Made by a program: the position numbers and the translations under genes. Of a stretch of 64,000 nt of DNA, positions 28,101 to 40,843 are shown one piece after another. How positions within the stretch are numbered: the stretch's first letter is position 1; each line of letters opens with the position of its first letter. Origin of the DNA: Elmis aenea (Eukaryota > Arthropoda > Insecta > Coleoptera > Elmidae); assembly GCA_947652605.1 (NCBI GenBank), contig OX393578.1:55745415-55809414 (forward strand). The letters are read 5' to 3'. The notes below the pieces were generated by a model that worked only from the letters and a program-made list of their open reading frames with translations, made no database searches and had not been told where the DNA came from.

Positions 28101-31100
28101 TTGTTTTGCATATGTCTTTCAATGAGCTGGTATTAATTTTTAATAATTTCCTAAAAATACCGTGCTTTAGTTAATACATATGTTCCTTGAGCGACTATTT
28201 CTAAACAATTTTAATTATTGATTTGTATATCACAGGAACAGTTTATCCATCGCCTCTTTACAGGAATACAATTGTTTTGCATATGTCTTTTAATGAGCTG
28301 GTTTTAATTTTTAATAATTTCCTAAAAATACCGTGCTTTAGTTAATACATATGTTCCTTGAGCGACTATTTCTAAACAATTTTAATTATTGATTTGTATA
28401 TCACAGGAACAGTTTATCCATCGCCTCTTTACAGGAATACAATTGTTTTGCATATGTCTTTCAATGAGCTGGTTTTAATTTTTAATAATTTCCTAAAAAT
28501 ACCGTGCATTAGTTAATACATATGTTCTTTGAGCGACTATTTCTGAACAATTTTAATTATTGATTTGTATGTATATCACAGGAACAGTTTATCCATCGCC
28601 TCTTTACATGAATACAATTGTTTTGCATATGTCTTTCAATGAGCTGGTTTTAATTTTTAATAATTTCCTAAAAATACCGTGCTTTAGTTAATACATATGT
28701 TCCTTGTGCGACTATTTCGAAACAATTTCAATTATTGATTTGTATATGACAGGAACAGTTTATCCATCGCCTCTTTACATGAATACAATTGTTTTGCATA
28801 TGTCTTTCAATGAGCTGGTTTTAATTTTTAATAATTTCCTAAAAATACCGTGCATTAGTTAATACATATGTTCCTTGTGCGACTATTTCGAAACAATTTC
28901 AATTATTGATTTGTATATCACAGGAACAGTTTATCTATCGCCTCTTTACATGAATACAATTGTTTTGCATATGTCTTTCAATGAGCTGGTTTTAATTTTT
29001 AATAGTTTCCTAAAAATACCGTGCTTTAGTTAATACATATGTTCCTTGAGCGACTATTTCTAAACAATTTTAATTATTGATTTGTATATGACAGGAACAG
29101 TATATCCATCGCCTCTTTACATGAATACAATTGTTTTGCATATGTCTTTCAATGAGCTGGTTTTAATTTTTAATAATTTCCTAAAAATACCGTGCTTTAG
29201 TTAATACATATGTTCCTTGAGCGACTATTTCTAAACAATTTTAATTATTGATTTGTATATGACAGGAACAGTATATCCATCGCCTCTTTACATGAATACA
29301 ATTGTTTTGCATATGTCTTTCAATGAGCTGGTTTTAATTTTTAATAATTTCCTAAAAATACCGTGCTTTAGTTAATACATATGTTCCTTGAGCGACTATT
29401 TCGAAACAATTTTAATTATTGATTTGTATATCACAGGAACAGTTTATTTATCGCCTCTTTACATGAATACAATTGTTTTGCATATGTCTTTCAATGAGCT
29501 GGTTTTAATTTTTAATAATTTCCTAAAAATACCGTGCTTTAGTTAATACATATGTTCCTTGAGCGACTATTTCAAAACAATTTTAATTATTGATTTGTAT
29601 ATCACAGGAACAGTTTATCCATCGCCTCTTTACATGAATACAATTGTTTTGCATATGTCTTTCAATGAGCTGGTTTTAATTTTTAATAATTTCCTAAAAA
29701 TACCGTGCATTAGTTAATACATATGTTTCTTGTGCGACTATTTCGAAACAATTTCAATTATTGATTTGTATATCACAGGAACAGTTTATCTATCGCCTCT
29801 TTACATGAATACAATTGTTTTGCATATGTCTTTCAATGAGCTGGTTTTAATTTTTAATAATTTCCTAAAAATACCGTGCATTAGTTAATACATATGTTCC
29901 TTGAGCGACTATTTCGAAACAATTTTAATTATTGATTTGTATATCACAGGAACAGTTTATCCATCGCCTCTTTACATGAATACAATTGTTTTGCATATGT
30001 CTTTCAATGAGCTGGTTTTAATTTTTAATAATTTCCTAAAAATACCGTGCTTTAGTTAATACATATGTTCCTTGAGCGACTATTTCTAAACAATTTTAAT
30101 TATTGATTTGTATATGACAGGAACAGTATATCCATCGCCTCTTTACATGAATACAATTGTTTTGCATATGTCTTTCAATGAGCTGGTTTTAATTTTTAAT
30201 AATTTCCTAAAAATACCGTGCTTTAGTTAATACATATGTTCCTTGTGCGACTATTTCGAAACAATTTCAATTATTGATTTGTATATCACAGGAACAGTTT
30301 ATCTATCGCCTCTTTACATGAATACAATTGTTTTGCATATGTCTTTCAATGAGCTGGTTTTAATTTTTAATAATTTCCTAAAAATACCGTGCTTTAGTTA
30401 ATACATATGTTCCTTGAGCGACTATTTCTGAACAATTTTAATTATTGATTTGTATATCACAGAAACAGTTTATCCATCGCCTCTTTACAGGAATACAATT
30501 GTTTTGCATATGTCTTTCAATGAGCTGGTATTAATTTTTAATAATTTCCTAAAAATACCGTGCTTTAGTTAATACATATGTTCCTTGAGCGACTATTTCT
30601 AAACAATTTTAATTATTGATTTGTATATCACAGGAACAGTTTATCCATCGCCTCTTTACAGGAATACAATTGTTTTGCATATGTCTTTCAATGAGCTGGT
30701 TTTAATTTTTAATAATTTCCTAAAAATACCGTGCATTAGTTAATACATATGTTCTTTGAGCGACTATTTCTGAATAATTTTAATTATTGATTTGTATGTA
30801 TATCACAGGAACAGTTTATCTATCGCCTCTTTACATGAATACAATTGTTTTGCATATGTCTTTCAATGAGCTGGTTTTAATTTTTAATAATTTCCTAAAA
30901 ATACCGTGCTTTAGTTAATACATATGTTCCTTGAGCGACTATTTCTAAACAATTTTAATTATTGATTTGTATATCACAGGAACAGTTTATCCATCGCCTC
31001 TTTACATGAATACAATTGTTTTGCATATGTCTTTCAATGAGCTGGTTTTAATTTTTAATAATTTCCTAAAAATACCGTGCTTTAGTTAATACATATGTTC

Positions 31101-32469
31101 CTTGAGCGACTATTTCGAAACAATTTTAATTATTGATTTGTATATGACAGGAACAGTATATCCATCGCCTCTTTACATGAATACAATTGTTTTGCATATG
31201 TCTTTCAATGAGCTGGTTTTAATTTTTAATAATTTCCTAAAAATACCGTGCTTTAGTTAATACATATGTTCCTTGAGCGACTATTTCGAAACAATTTTAA
31301 TTATTGATTTGTATATCACAGGAACAGTTTATTTATCGCCTCTTTACATGAATACAATTGTTTTGCATATGTCTTTCAATGAGCTGGTTTTAATTTTTAA
31401 TAATTTCCTAAAAATACCGTGCTCTAGTTAATACATATGTTCCTTGAGCGACTATTTCGAAACAATTTTAATTATTGATTTGTATATCACAGGAACAGTT
31501 TATCCATCGCCTCTTTACATGAATACAATTGTTTTGCATATGTCTTTCAATGAGCTGGTTTTAATTTTTAATAATTTCCTAAAAATACCGTGCTTTAGTT
31601 AATACATATGTTCCTTGAGCGACTATTTCTGAACAATTTTAATTATTGATTTGTATGTCACAGAAACAGTTTATCCATCGCCTCTTTACATGAATACAAT
31701 TGTTTTGCATATGTCTTTCAATGAGCTGGTATTAATTTTTAATAATTTCCTAAAAATACCGTGCTTTAGTTAATACATATGTTCCTTGAGCGACTATTTC
31801 TAAACAATTTTAATTATTGATTTGTATATCACAGGAACAGTTTATCCATCGCCTCTTTACAGGAATACAATTGTTTTGCATATGTCTTTCAATGAGCTGG
31901 TTTTAATTTTTAATAATTTCCTAAAAATACCGTGCTTTAGTTAATACATATGTTCCTTGAGCGACTATTTCTAAACAATTTTAATTATTGATTTGTATTT
32001 CACAGGAACAGTTTATCCATCGCCTCTTTACAGGAATACAATTGTTTTGCATATGTCTTTCAATGAGCTGGTTTTAATTTTTAATAATTTCCTAAAAATA
32101 CCGTGCATTAGTTAATACATATGTTCTTTGAGCGACTATTTCTGAACAATTTTAATTATTGATTTGTATGTATATCACAGGAACAGTTTATCCATCGCCT
32201 CTTTACATGAATACAATTGTTTTGCATATGTCTTTCAATGAGCTGGTTTTAATTTTTAATAATTTCCTAAAAATACCGTGCTTTAGTTAATACATATGTT
32301 CCTTGAGCGACTATTTCTAAACAATTTTAATTATTGATTTGTATATGACAGGAACAGTATATCCATCGCCTCTTTACATGAATACAATTGTTTTGCATAT
32401 GTCTTTCAATGAGCTGGTTTTAATTTTTAATAATTTCCTAAAAATACCGTGCTTTAGTTAATACATATG

Positions 32470-34525
32470 TTCTTTGAGCGACTATTTCTGAACAATTTTA
32501 ATTATTGATTTGTATGTATATCACAGGAACAGTTTATCCATCGCCTCTTTACATGAATACAATTGTTTTGCATATGTCTTTCAATGAGCTGGTTTTAATT
32601 TTTAATAATTTCCTAAAAATACCGTGCTTTAGTTAATACATATGTTCCTTGTGCGACTATTTCGAAACAATTTCAATTATTGATTTGTATATGACAGGAA
32701 CAGTTTATCCATCGCCTCTTTACATGAATACAATTGTTTTGCATATGTCTTTCAATGAGCTGGTTTTAATTTTTAATAATTTCCTAAAAATACCGTGCAT
32801 TAGTTAATACATATGTTCCTTGTGCGACTATTTCGAAACAATTTCAATTATTGATTTGTATATCACAGGAACAGTTTATCTATCGCCTCTTTACATGAAT
32901 ACAATTGTTTTGCATATGTCTTTCAATGAGCTGGTTTTAATTTTTAATAATTTCCTAAAAATACCGTGCTTTAGTTAATACATATGTTCCTTGAGCGACT
33001 ATTTCTAAACAATTTTAATTATTGATTTGTATATGACAGGAACAGTATATCCATCGCCTCTTTACATGAATACAATTGTTTTGCATATGTCTTTCAATGA
33101 GCTGGTTTTAATTTTTAATAATTTCCTAAAAATACCGTGCTTTAGTTAATACATATGTTCCTTGAGCGACTATTTCTAAACAATTTTAATTATTGATTTG
33201 TATATGACAGGAACAGTATATCCATCGCCTCTTTACATGAATACAATTGTTTTGCATATGTCTTTCAATGAGCTGGTTTTAATTTTTAATAATTTCCTAA
33301 AAATACCGTGCTTTAGTTAATACATATGTTCCTTGAGCGACTATTTCGAAACAATTTTAATTATTGATTTGTATATCACAGGAACAGTTTATTTATCGCC
33401 TCTTTACATGAATACAATTGTTTTGCATATGTCTTTCAATGAGCTGGTTTTAATTTTTAATAATTTCCTAAAAATACCGTGCTTTAGTTAATACATATGT
33501 TCCTTGAGCGACTATTTCGAAACAATTTTAATTATTGATTTGTATATCACAGGAACAGTTTATCCATCGCCTCTTTACATGAATACAATTGTTTTGCATA
33601 TGTCTTTCAATGAGCTGGTTTTAATTTTTAATAATTTCCTAAAAATACCGTGCATTAGTTAATACATATGTTCCTTGTGCGACTATTTCGAAACAATTTT
33701 AATTATTGATTTGTATATCACAGGAACAGTTTATCTATCGCCTCTTTACATGAATACAATTGTTTTGCATATGTCTTTCAATGAGCTGGTTTTAATTTTT
33801 AATAATTTCCTAAAAATACCGTGCATTAGTTAATACATATGTTCCTTGAGCGACTATTTCGAAACAATTTTAATTATTAATTTGTATATCACAGGAACAG
33901 TTTATCCATCGCCTCTTTACATGAATACAATTGTTTTGCATATGTCTTTCAATGAGCTGGTTTTAATTTTTAATAATTTCCTAAAAATACCGTGCTTTAG
34001 TTAATACATATGTTCCTTGAGCGACTATTTCTAAACAATTTTAATTATTGATTTGTATATGACAGGAACAGTATATCCATCGCCTCTTTACATGAATACA
34101 ATTGTTTTGCATATGTCTTTCAATGAGCTGGTTTTCATTTTTAATAATTTCCTAAAAATACCGTGCTTTAGTTAATACATATGTTCCTTGAGCGACTATT
34201 TCTAAACAATTTTAATTATTGATTTGTATATGACAGGAACAGTTTATCCATCGCCTCTTTACATGAATACAATTGTTTTGCATATGTCTTTCAATGAGCT
34301 GGTATTAATTTTTAATATATTCCTAAAAATACCGTGCTTTAGTTAATACATATGTTCCTTGAGCGACTATTTCGAAACAATTTTAATTATTGATTTGTAT
34401 ATCACAGGAACAGTTTATCCATCGCCTCTTTACATGAATACAATTGTTTTGCATATGTCTTTCAATGAGCTGGTTTTAATTTTTAATAATTTCCTAAAAA
34501 TACCGTGCTTTAGTTAATACATATG
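32470..34525 (+). repeat. 2056-bp 12-monomer block, copy 1
   Basis: A block of 12 monomers, one of them 175 bp, tandemly duplicated with offset 2056. Shared private markers are TTCTTTGAGCG at 32470 and 34526, GTTTTCATTT at 34131 and 36187, TTTAATATAT at 34311 and 36367, and TAATTATTAA at 33871 and 35927. The match fades at about 34471, where GGTTTTAAT here faces GGTATTAAT in copy 2. Confidence 0.88.
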
Positions 34526-36581
34526 TTCTTTGAGCGACTATTTCTGAACAATTTTAATTATTGATTTGTATGTATATCACAGGAACAGTTTATCCATCGC
34601 CTCTTTACATGAATACAATTGTTTTGCATATGTCTTTCAATGAGCTGGTTTTAATTTTTAATAATTTCCTAAAAATACCGTGCTTTAGTTAATACATATG
34701 TTCCTTGTGCGACTATTTCGAAACAATTTCAATTATTGATTTGTATATGACAGGAACAGTTTATCCATCGCCTCTTTACATGAATACAATTGTTTTGCAT
34801 ATGTCTTTCAATGAGCTGGTTTTAATTTTTAATAATTTCCTAAAAATACCGTGCATTAGTTAATACATATGTTCCTTGTGCGACTATTTCGAAACAATTT
34901 CAATTATTGATTTGTATATCACAGGAACAGTTTATCTATCGCCTCTTTACATGAATACAATTGTTTTGCATATGTCTTTCAATGAGCTGGTTTTAATTTT
35001 TAATAATTTCCTAAAAATACCGTGCTTTAGTTAATACATATGTTCCTTGAGCGACTATTTCTAAACAATTTTAATTATTGATTTGTATATGACAGGAACA
35101 GTATATCCATCGCCTCTTTACATGAATACAATTGTTTTGCATATGTCTTTCAATGAGCTGGTTTTAATTTTTAATAATTTCCTAAAAATACCGTGCTTTA
35201 GTTAATACATATGTTCCTTGAGCGACTATTTCTAAACAATTTTAATTATTGATTTGTATATGACAGGAACAGTATATCCATCGCCTCTTTACATGAATAC
35301 AATTGTTTTGCATATGTCTTTCAATGAGCTGGTTTTAATTTTTAATAATTTCCTAAAAATACCGTGCTTTAGTTAATACATATGTTCCTTGAGCGACTAT
35401 TTCGAAACAATTTTAATTATTGATTTGTATATCACAGGAACAGTTTATTTATCGCCTCTTTACATGAATACAATTGTTTTGCATATGTCTTTCAATGAGC
35501 TGGTTTTAATTTTTAATAATTTCCTAAAAATACCGTGCTTTAGTTAATACATATGTTCCTTGAGCGACTATTTCGAAACAATTTTAATTATTGATTTGTA
35601 TATCACAGGAACAGTTTATCCATCGCCTCTTTACATGAATACAATTGTTTTGCATATGTCTTTCAATGAGCTGGTTTTAATTTTTAATAATTTCCTAAAA
35701 ATACCGTGCATTAGTTAATACATATGTTCCTTGTGCGACTATTTCGAAACAATTTTAATTATTGATTTGTATATCACAGGAACAGTTTATCTATCGCCTC
35801 TTTACATGAATACAATTGTTTTGCATATGTCTTTCAATGAGCTGGTTTTAATTTTTAATAATTTCCTAAAAATACCGTGCATTAGTTAATACATATGTTC
35901 CTTGAGCGACTATTTCGAAACAATTTTAATTATTAATTTGTATATCACAGGAACAGTTTATCCATCGCCTCTTTACATGAATACAATTGTTTTGCATATG
36001 TCTTTCAATGAGCTGGTTTTAATTTTTAATAATTTCCTAAAAATACCGTGCTTTAGTTAATACATATGTTCCTTGAGCGACTATTTCTAAACAATTTTAA
36101 TTATTGATTTGTATATGACAGGAACAGTATATCCATCGCCTCTTTACATGAATACAATTGTTTTGCATATGTCTTTCAATGAGCTGGTTTTCATTTTTAA
36201 TAATTTCCTAAAAATACCGTGCTTTAGTTAATACATATGTTCCTTGAGCGACTATTTCTAAACAATTTTAATTATTGATTTGTATATGACAGGAACAGTT
36301 TATCCATCGCCTCTTTACATGAATACAATTGTTTTGCATATGTCTTTCAATGAGCTGGTATTAATTTTTAATATATTCCTAAAAATACCGTGCTTTAGTT
36401 AATACATATGTTCCTTGAGCGACTATTTCGAAACAATTTTAATTATTGATTTGTATATCACAGGAACAGTTTATCCATCGCCTCTTTACATGAATACAAT
36501 TGTTTTGCATATGTCTTTCAATGAGCTGGTATTAATTTTTAATAATTTCCTAAAAATACCGTGCTTTAGTTAATACATATG
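34526..36581 (+). repeat. 2056-bp 12-monomer block, copy 2
   Basis: Second tandem copy of the 12-monomer block, carrying GTTTTCATTT, TTTAATATAT and TAATTATTAA at the expected 2056-bp offset. Sharing of so many rare changes indicates a recent duplication. It lies just before the point near 36.5 kb where the diagnostic variants of the array change. Confidence 0.88.
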
Positions 36582-36976
36582 TTCCTTGAGCGACTATTTC
36601 TAAACAATTTCAATTATTGATTTGTATATCACAGGAACAGTTTATCTATCGCCTCTTTACATGAATACAATTGTTTTGCATATATCTTTCAATGAGCTGG
36701 TTTTAATTTTTAATAATTTCCTAAAAATACCGTGCTTTAGTTAATACATATGTTCCTTGAGCGACAATTTCGAAACAATTTTAATTATTGATTTGTATAT
36801 CACAGGAACAGTTTATCCATCGCCTCTTTACATGAATACAATTGTTTTGCATATGTCTTTCAATAAGCTGGTATTAATTTTTAATAATTTCCTAAAAATA
36901 CCGTGCTTTAGTTAATACATATGTTCCTTGAGCGACTATTTCTGAACAATTTAAATTATTGATTTGTATATGACAG

Positions 36977-37052
36977 GAACAGTTTATCCATCGCATATGT
37001 TCCTTGAGCGACTATTTCTAAACAATTTAAATTATTGATTTGTATATGACAG
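36977..37052 (+). repeat. Truncated 76-bp monomer, copy 1
   Basis: The monomer jumps from TTTATCCATCGC directly to ATATGTTCC, losing 95 bp. The next monomer starts 76 bp later. It is flanked by AATTTAAATTATTG variants. An identical junction occurs at 41875, 55458 and 60895. Confidence 0.95.
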
Positions 37053-37499
37053 GAACAGTTTATCCATTGCCTCTTTACATGAATACAATTGTTTTGCATA
37101 TGTCTTTCAATGAGCTGGTTTTAATTTTTAATAATTTCCTAAAAATACCGTGCTTTAGTTAATACATATGTTCCTTGAGCGACTATTTCTAAACAATTTT
37201 AATTATTGATTTGTATATCACAGAAACAGTTTATCCATCGCCTCTTTACAGGAATACAATTGTTTTGCATATGTCTTTCAATGAGCTGGTTTTAATTTTT
37301 AATAATTTCCTAAAAATACCGTGCTTTAGTTAATACATATGTTCCTTGAGCGACTATTTCTGAACAATTTTAATTATTGATTTGTATATCACAGAAACAG
37401 TTTATCCATCGCCTCTTTACAGGAATACAATTGTTTTGCATATGTCTTTCAATGAGCTGGTTTTAATTTTTAATAATTTCCTAAAAATACCGTGCTTTA

Positions 37500-37765
37500 G
37501 TTAATACATATGTTCCTTGAGCGACTTATTCTAAACAATTTTAAATATTGATTTGTATATCACAGAAACAGTTTATCCATCGCCTCTTTACAGGAATACA
37601 ATTGTTTTGCATATGTCTTTCAATGAGCTGGTTTTAATTTTTAATAATTTCCTAAAAATACCGTGCTTTAGTTAATACATATGTTCCTTGAGCGACTTAT
37701 TCTAAACAATTTTAAATATTGATTTGTATATCACAGAAACAGTTTATCCATCGCCTCTTTACAGG
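37500..37765 (+). repeat. Single-monomer local duplication
   Basis: Two adjacent monomers share the same pair of rare changes, GCGACTTATTC and TTTTAAATATTG (near 37524-37545 and 37695-37716). The monomers on either side lack them. This is what a recent one-repeat unequal exchange or slippage event would leave. Confidence 0.8.
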
Positions 37766-39091
37766 AATACAATTGTTTTGCATATGTCTTTCAATGAGCT
37801 GGTTTTAATTTTTAATAATTTCCTAAAAATACCGTGCTTTAGTTAATACATATGTTCCTTGAGCGACTATTTCTAAACAATTTTAATTATTGATTTGTAT
37901 ATGACAGGAACAGTTTATCCATCGCCTCTTTACATGAATACAATTGTTTTGCATATGTCTTTCAATGAGCTGGTTTTAATTTTTAATAATTTCCTAAAAA
38001 TACCGTGCATTAGTTAATACATATGTTCCTTGTGCGACTATTTCGAAACAATTTCAATTATTGATTTGTATATGACAGGAACAGTATATCCATCGCCTCT
38101 TTACATGAATACAATTGTTTTGCATATGTCTTTCAATGAGCTGGTTTTAATTTTTAATAATTTCCTAAAAATACCGTGCTTTAGTTAATACATATGTTCC
38201 TTGAGCGACTATTTCTAAACAATTTTAATTATTGATTTGTATATGACAGGAACAGTATATCCATCGCCTCTTTACATGAATACAATTGTTTTGCATATGT
38301 CTTTCAATGAGCTGGTTTTAATTTTTAATAATTTCCTAAAAATACCGTGCTTTAGTTAATACATATGTTCCTTGAGCGACTATTTCGAAACAATTTTAAT
38401 TATTGATTTGTATATCACAGGAACAGTTTATTTATCGCCTCTTTACATGAATACAATTGTTTTGCATATGTCTTTCAATGAGCTGGTTTTAATTTTTAAT
38501 AATTTCCTAAAAATACCGTGCTTTAGTTAATACATATGTTCCTTGAGCGACTATTTCGAAACAATTTTAATTATTGATTTGTATATCACAGGAACAGTTT
38601 ATCCATCGCCTCTTTACATGAATACAATTGTTTTGCATATGTCTTTCAATGAGCTGGTTTTAATTTTTAATAATTTCCTAAAAATACCGTGCATTAGTTA
38701 ATACATATGTTCCTTGTGCGACTATTTCGAAACAATTTCAATTATTGATTTGTATATCACAGGAACAGTTTATCTATCGCCTCTTTACATGAATACAATT
38801 GTTTTGCATATGTCTTTCAATGAGCTGGTTTTAATTTTTAATAATTTCCTAAAAATACCGTGCATTAGTTAATACATATGTTCCTTGAGTGACTATTTCG
38901 AAACAATTTTAATTATTGATTTGTATATCACAGGAACAGTTTATCCATCGCCTCTTTACATGAATACAATTGTTTTGCATATGTCTTTCAATGAGCTGGT
39001 TTTAATTTTTAATAATTTCCTAAAAATACCGTGCTTTAGTTAATACATATGTTCCTTGAGCGACTATTTCTAAACAATTTTAATTATTGAT

Positions 39092-39099
39092 TTGTATAT
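39092..39099 (+). repeat. 8-bp target site duplication, left
   Basis: TTGTATAT immediately precedes the element and is repeated at 40836-40843. Removing the element and one copy restores an ordinary monomer junction (GATTTGTATATGACAGG), with no loss of satellite phase. Confidence 0.95.
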
Positions 39100-39111
39100 T
39101 AGGGTGGATCG
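39100..39111 (+). repeat. Left terminal inverted repeat
   Basis: TAGGGTGGATCG, a perfect inverted match to 40824-40835. Weaker inverted similarity extends about 140 bp further in. Confidence 0.93.
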
Positions 39112-39561
39112 CTCTTATATGGGAGAATTTTTTTTTTCGAATTTCAATTTCGGGGGGTGCGCGATAGATGCCCTGGTATCTTTTGATTAATCATGCAAAA
39201 TATTTTTAAAAAATAATAATTGGAAGTACTGCCCCAAAGTCGTCAAAATTTTCGAGAATTTAAAAAAAGTTACTTTAAATTAAAATGTCTTTGTTCTATT
39301 TTTAACAACGAATTTCACGACTTTTTGGAACATTATCACAGTTTATGCTTTTAATTATTAAAATAACAATGTAACACACCGTTTTTCTTACTTTCCCGGG
39401 TAATTTTATTGTCACGTGCGCGTGGTGTGCACGGGTAGTGCAGCGGATATGTCATTTAGCGTCCCTACGCTTTATAGTTTCAATTTTTTTTTCAGGAAGA
39501 GATCACGTTTCGTTCTGATTTCGAATATTTGAGATTTGATAGTGTGATTTTTTTGTAATAA
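39112..39561. other. Non-coding 5' part of the TIR element
   Basis: No supported gene. It contains the inner inverted repeats (39154-39171 and 39225-39237), T-rich tracts and a short GC-rich patch near 39412-39445 with CACGTG and repeated GTGCAC/GTGCGC motifs. It may have been the promoter and leader of the ancestral gene, but no promoter element is clear enough to call. Confidence 0.5.
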
Positions 39562-40469
39562 AAGTACAAACGTTTACGTAGCAGTGATACAAACTGTCCT
39601 ATGTTTGGTGTTGGCAAAGAATTCCCGAATAGTTTGTTACCGACGCATGAAGGCATGAAGGCATGATATAATATTTTATTTACGTCTCCAAACCTTAGCA
39701 AACGATTCCAGGATTTGGTAAGAGACACTAGTAAAATAGTTACTACTGACATAGAACAAATCTGGAGAAGAGCGTCCTTACCTACAGTAGAGCATCGAAC
39801 AATCTTAGCGAGAATAAAAACATATCACGTCAAATACCGTGCAATCCTAAAGCCCTATCAATGTAGAAAGAATAGTGACAACTACAGAAACAAATTGGAG
39901 AAGTTCAAAATGGACTCTGTTTGACATTGCCACGCAAATGTAGTTCGTTCGAGACTAGTTCTTGTGACAAATCGCGAAAGATACTCATTAAAGAAAGAGA
40001 ATTCTTGTTAGACCAGCGAGGTCAAAGAAAAATGATGATCTGTTCCTTAGATAGAGAGACTACAAGGAAAAACGAAACCAATATTTCCAAAAAATTGTAA
40101 CGAAACTTTTATGAAGAAGCTTCCCAAACATCAAAGTCCCAAAGATCCACGGCTCAAACTAAGGGTTCAAATTCTAAGCCCTTAAAAGCAAATGCTGATA
40201 TGCATGAAAAGCAATGAGGACTATCGCAGAAAAGTTGTGTTCGAAGAGCACATTAGTTTATTGTAAAAACCTGGCTCACAATACATTGACCATATTTCTA
40301 TGAAATCTAGTGACGCAAAAACAATTGCCAATTGACTGTTCGCATCATTTCCGAAGCCATCGCAAATCTGGACAAAGTCGAAACTGATATTTTACCTAAA
40401 TTTTGTTTGATGCCTTGCCACACACAAACCACTGAAAGATGTGTCAAATTGGTGACGGATCAGAAATAA
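39562..40469 (+). pseudogene. Decayed gene of an uncharacterised arthropod protein family
   Basis: Four fragments can be read in order on the + strand. Fragment 1 (39562-39924, ATG at 39601) contains FPNSLLPTHEGMKA, an in-frame TGA at 39664-39666 next to a triplicated GCATGAAG slippage tract, then DIEQIWRRASLPTVEHRTIL and YRAILKP. Fragment 2, after a frameshift near 39917 and another near 39936, reads LFDIAT, then KCSSFETSSCDKSRK and EREFLLDQRGQRKMMI, ending at 40100. Fragment 3 (about 40275-40332) has GSQYIDHISMKSSDAKTIAN. Fragment 4 (40314-40469), in another frame, has PCHTQTTERCVKLVTD. From memory, these motifs occur in this order in large uncharacterised proteins of hemipterans and other arthropods, where a long central region separates fragments 3 and 4. 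That region is absent here, so there is probably an internal deletion. Position inside inverted repeats suggests a transposase or passenger gene; this is inference. Confidence 0.65.
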
Positions 40470-40823
40470 ATTAGAATCTTGTCGTATCATACCAAGAAAG
40501 ACTACAAAACCAAGTTATTAGCTTAATTTTGGAGTGATCTTAATTTTTTTTAAAGCTGTTTTTGTGTGATTTTACATTCTGTTCTGTTTTCTTATTCTTT
40601 TAATTGTCCAAAAAAGTTATAAAAATTTTGGAGCCTAACCTTGAATACTTTTATTGGGCATAAACTATAACCTACATTCAGCAAATTTTGTTCAAAATTC
40701 AGCAGGCTTGGGGCAGTACTTGCACTAATAATATCAAAATATTGTCTTCATGACTTCTGATTGTATTCCCCTAGAGCATCTTTTCCGCACCCCGCCAGAA
40801 AAAATAAATAAAAAAATAAAATT
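40470..40823. other. Non-coding 3' part of the TIR element
   Basis: No gene. It carries the right-hand inner inverted repeats (40708-40720 and 40776-40793) and ends in an A-rich tract with AATAAA motifs near 40804-40820 just inside the right end. Confidence 0.5.
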
Positions 40824-40835
40824 CGATCCACCCTA
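40824..40835 (-). repeat. Right terminal inverted repeat
   Basis: CGATCCACCCTA, the exact complement of 39100-39111. Confidence 0.93.
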
Positions 40836-40843
40836 TTGTATAT
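40836..40843 (+). repeat. 8-bp target site duplication, right
   Basis: TTGTATAT, identical to 39092-39099. The satellite resumes at once with GACAGGAACAG. Confidence 0.95.

Larger units (their letters stand above)
1..39099 (+). repeat. Satellite array, 171-bp monomer, segment 1
   Basis: About 228 head-to-tail copies of a 171-bp unit. With GAACAGTTTATCC taken as monomer position 1, successive copies start at 1, 172, 343 and 514. The first copy has 48 G/C of 171. Landmarks in each monomer are CATATGTC near 45, GAGCTGG near 60, ACCGTGC near 95, AGTTAATACATATG near 105-118, a GAGCGAC or GTGCGAC site near 125, and GATTTGTATAT near 156-166. Variation is mostly substitutions at a limited set of positions (for example ACATG/ACAGG, GGTTTTAA/GGTATTAA, GCTTTAG/GCATTAG, CTAAAC/CTGAAC/CGAAAC, TATATCACAG/TATATGACAG). 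No coding sequence is supported. I infer satellite heterochromatin; centromere function cannot be judged from sequence. Confidence 0.98.
39100..40835 (+). mobile_element. TIR DNA transposon, hAT-like by ends, 1736 bp, non-autonomous
   Basis: The ends are perfect 12-bp inverted repeats, TAGGGTGGATCG (39100-39111) and CGATCCACCCTA (40824-40835), flanked by 8-bp direct repeats TTGTATAT. Inverted similarity continues inward. GGGGTGCGCGATAGATGC (39154-39171) matches the complement of 40776-40793 at 15 of 18 bases. AGTACTGCCCCAA (39225-39237) is matched exactly by the complement of 40708-40720. An 8-bp duplication and TAGGG ends fit the hAT superfamily; P-type elements also make 8-bp duplications. 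The interior holds a decayed gene on the + strand with several stops, frameshifts and an internal deletion, so the copy cannot encode its own transposase. I found no other copy in the window. Confidence 0.9.

Noticed and set aside
1..39099. CRISPR-like array
   Set aside because: The repeats are contiguous 171-bp units with no unique spacers, and no cas genes are present.
39410..39480. tRNA-like or GC-rich regulatory patch in the 39.1-kb element
   Set aside because: GGGTAGTGCAGCGG faintly resembles an internal A box, but there is no B box and no cloverleaf.
39492..39752. 86-codon open frame on the - strand of the 39.1-kb element
   Set aside because: It lies opposite the decayed + strand gene, has no recognisable motif, and the + strand fragments carry the family-like signal.
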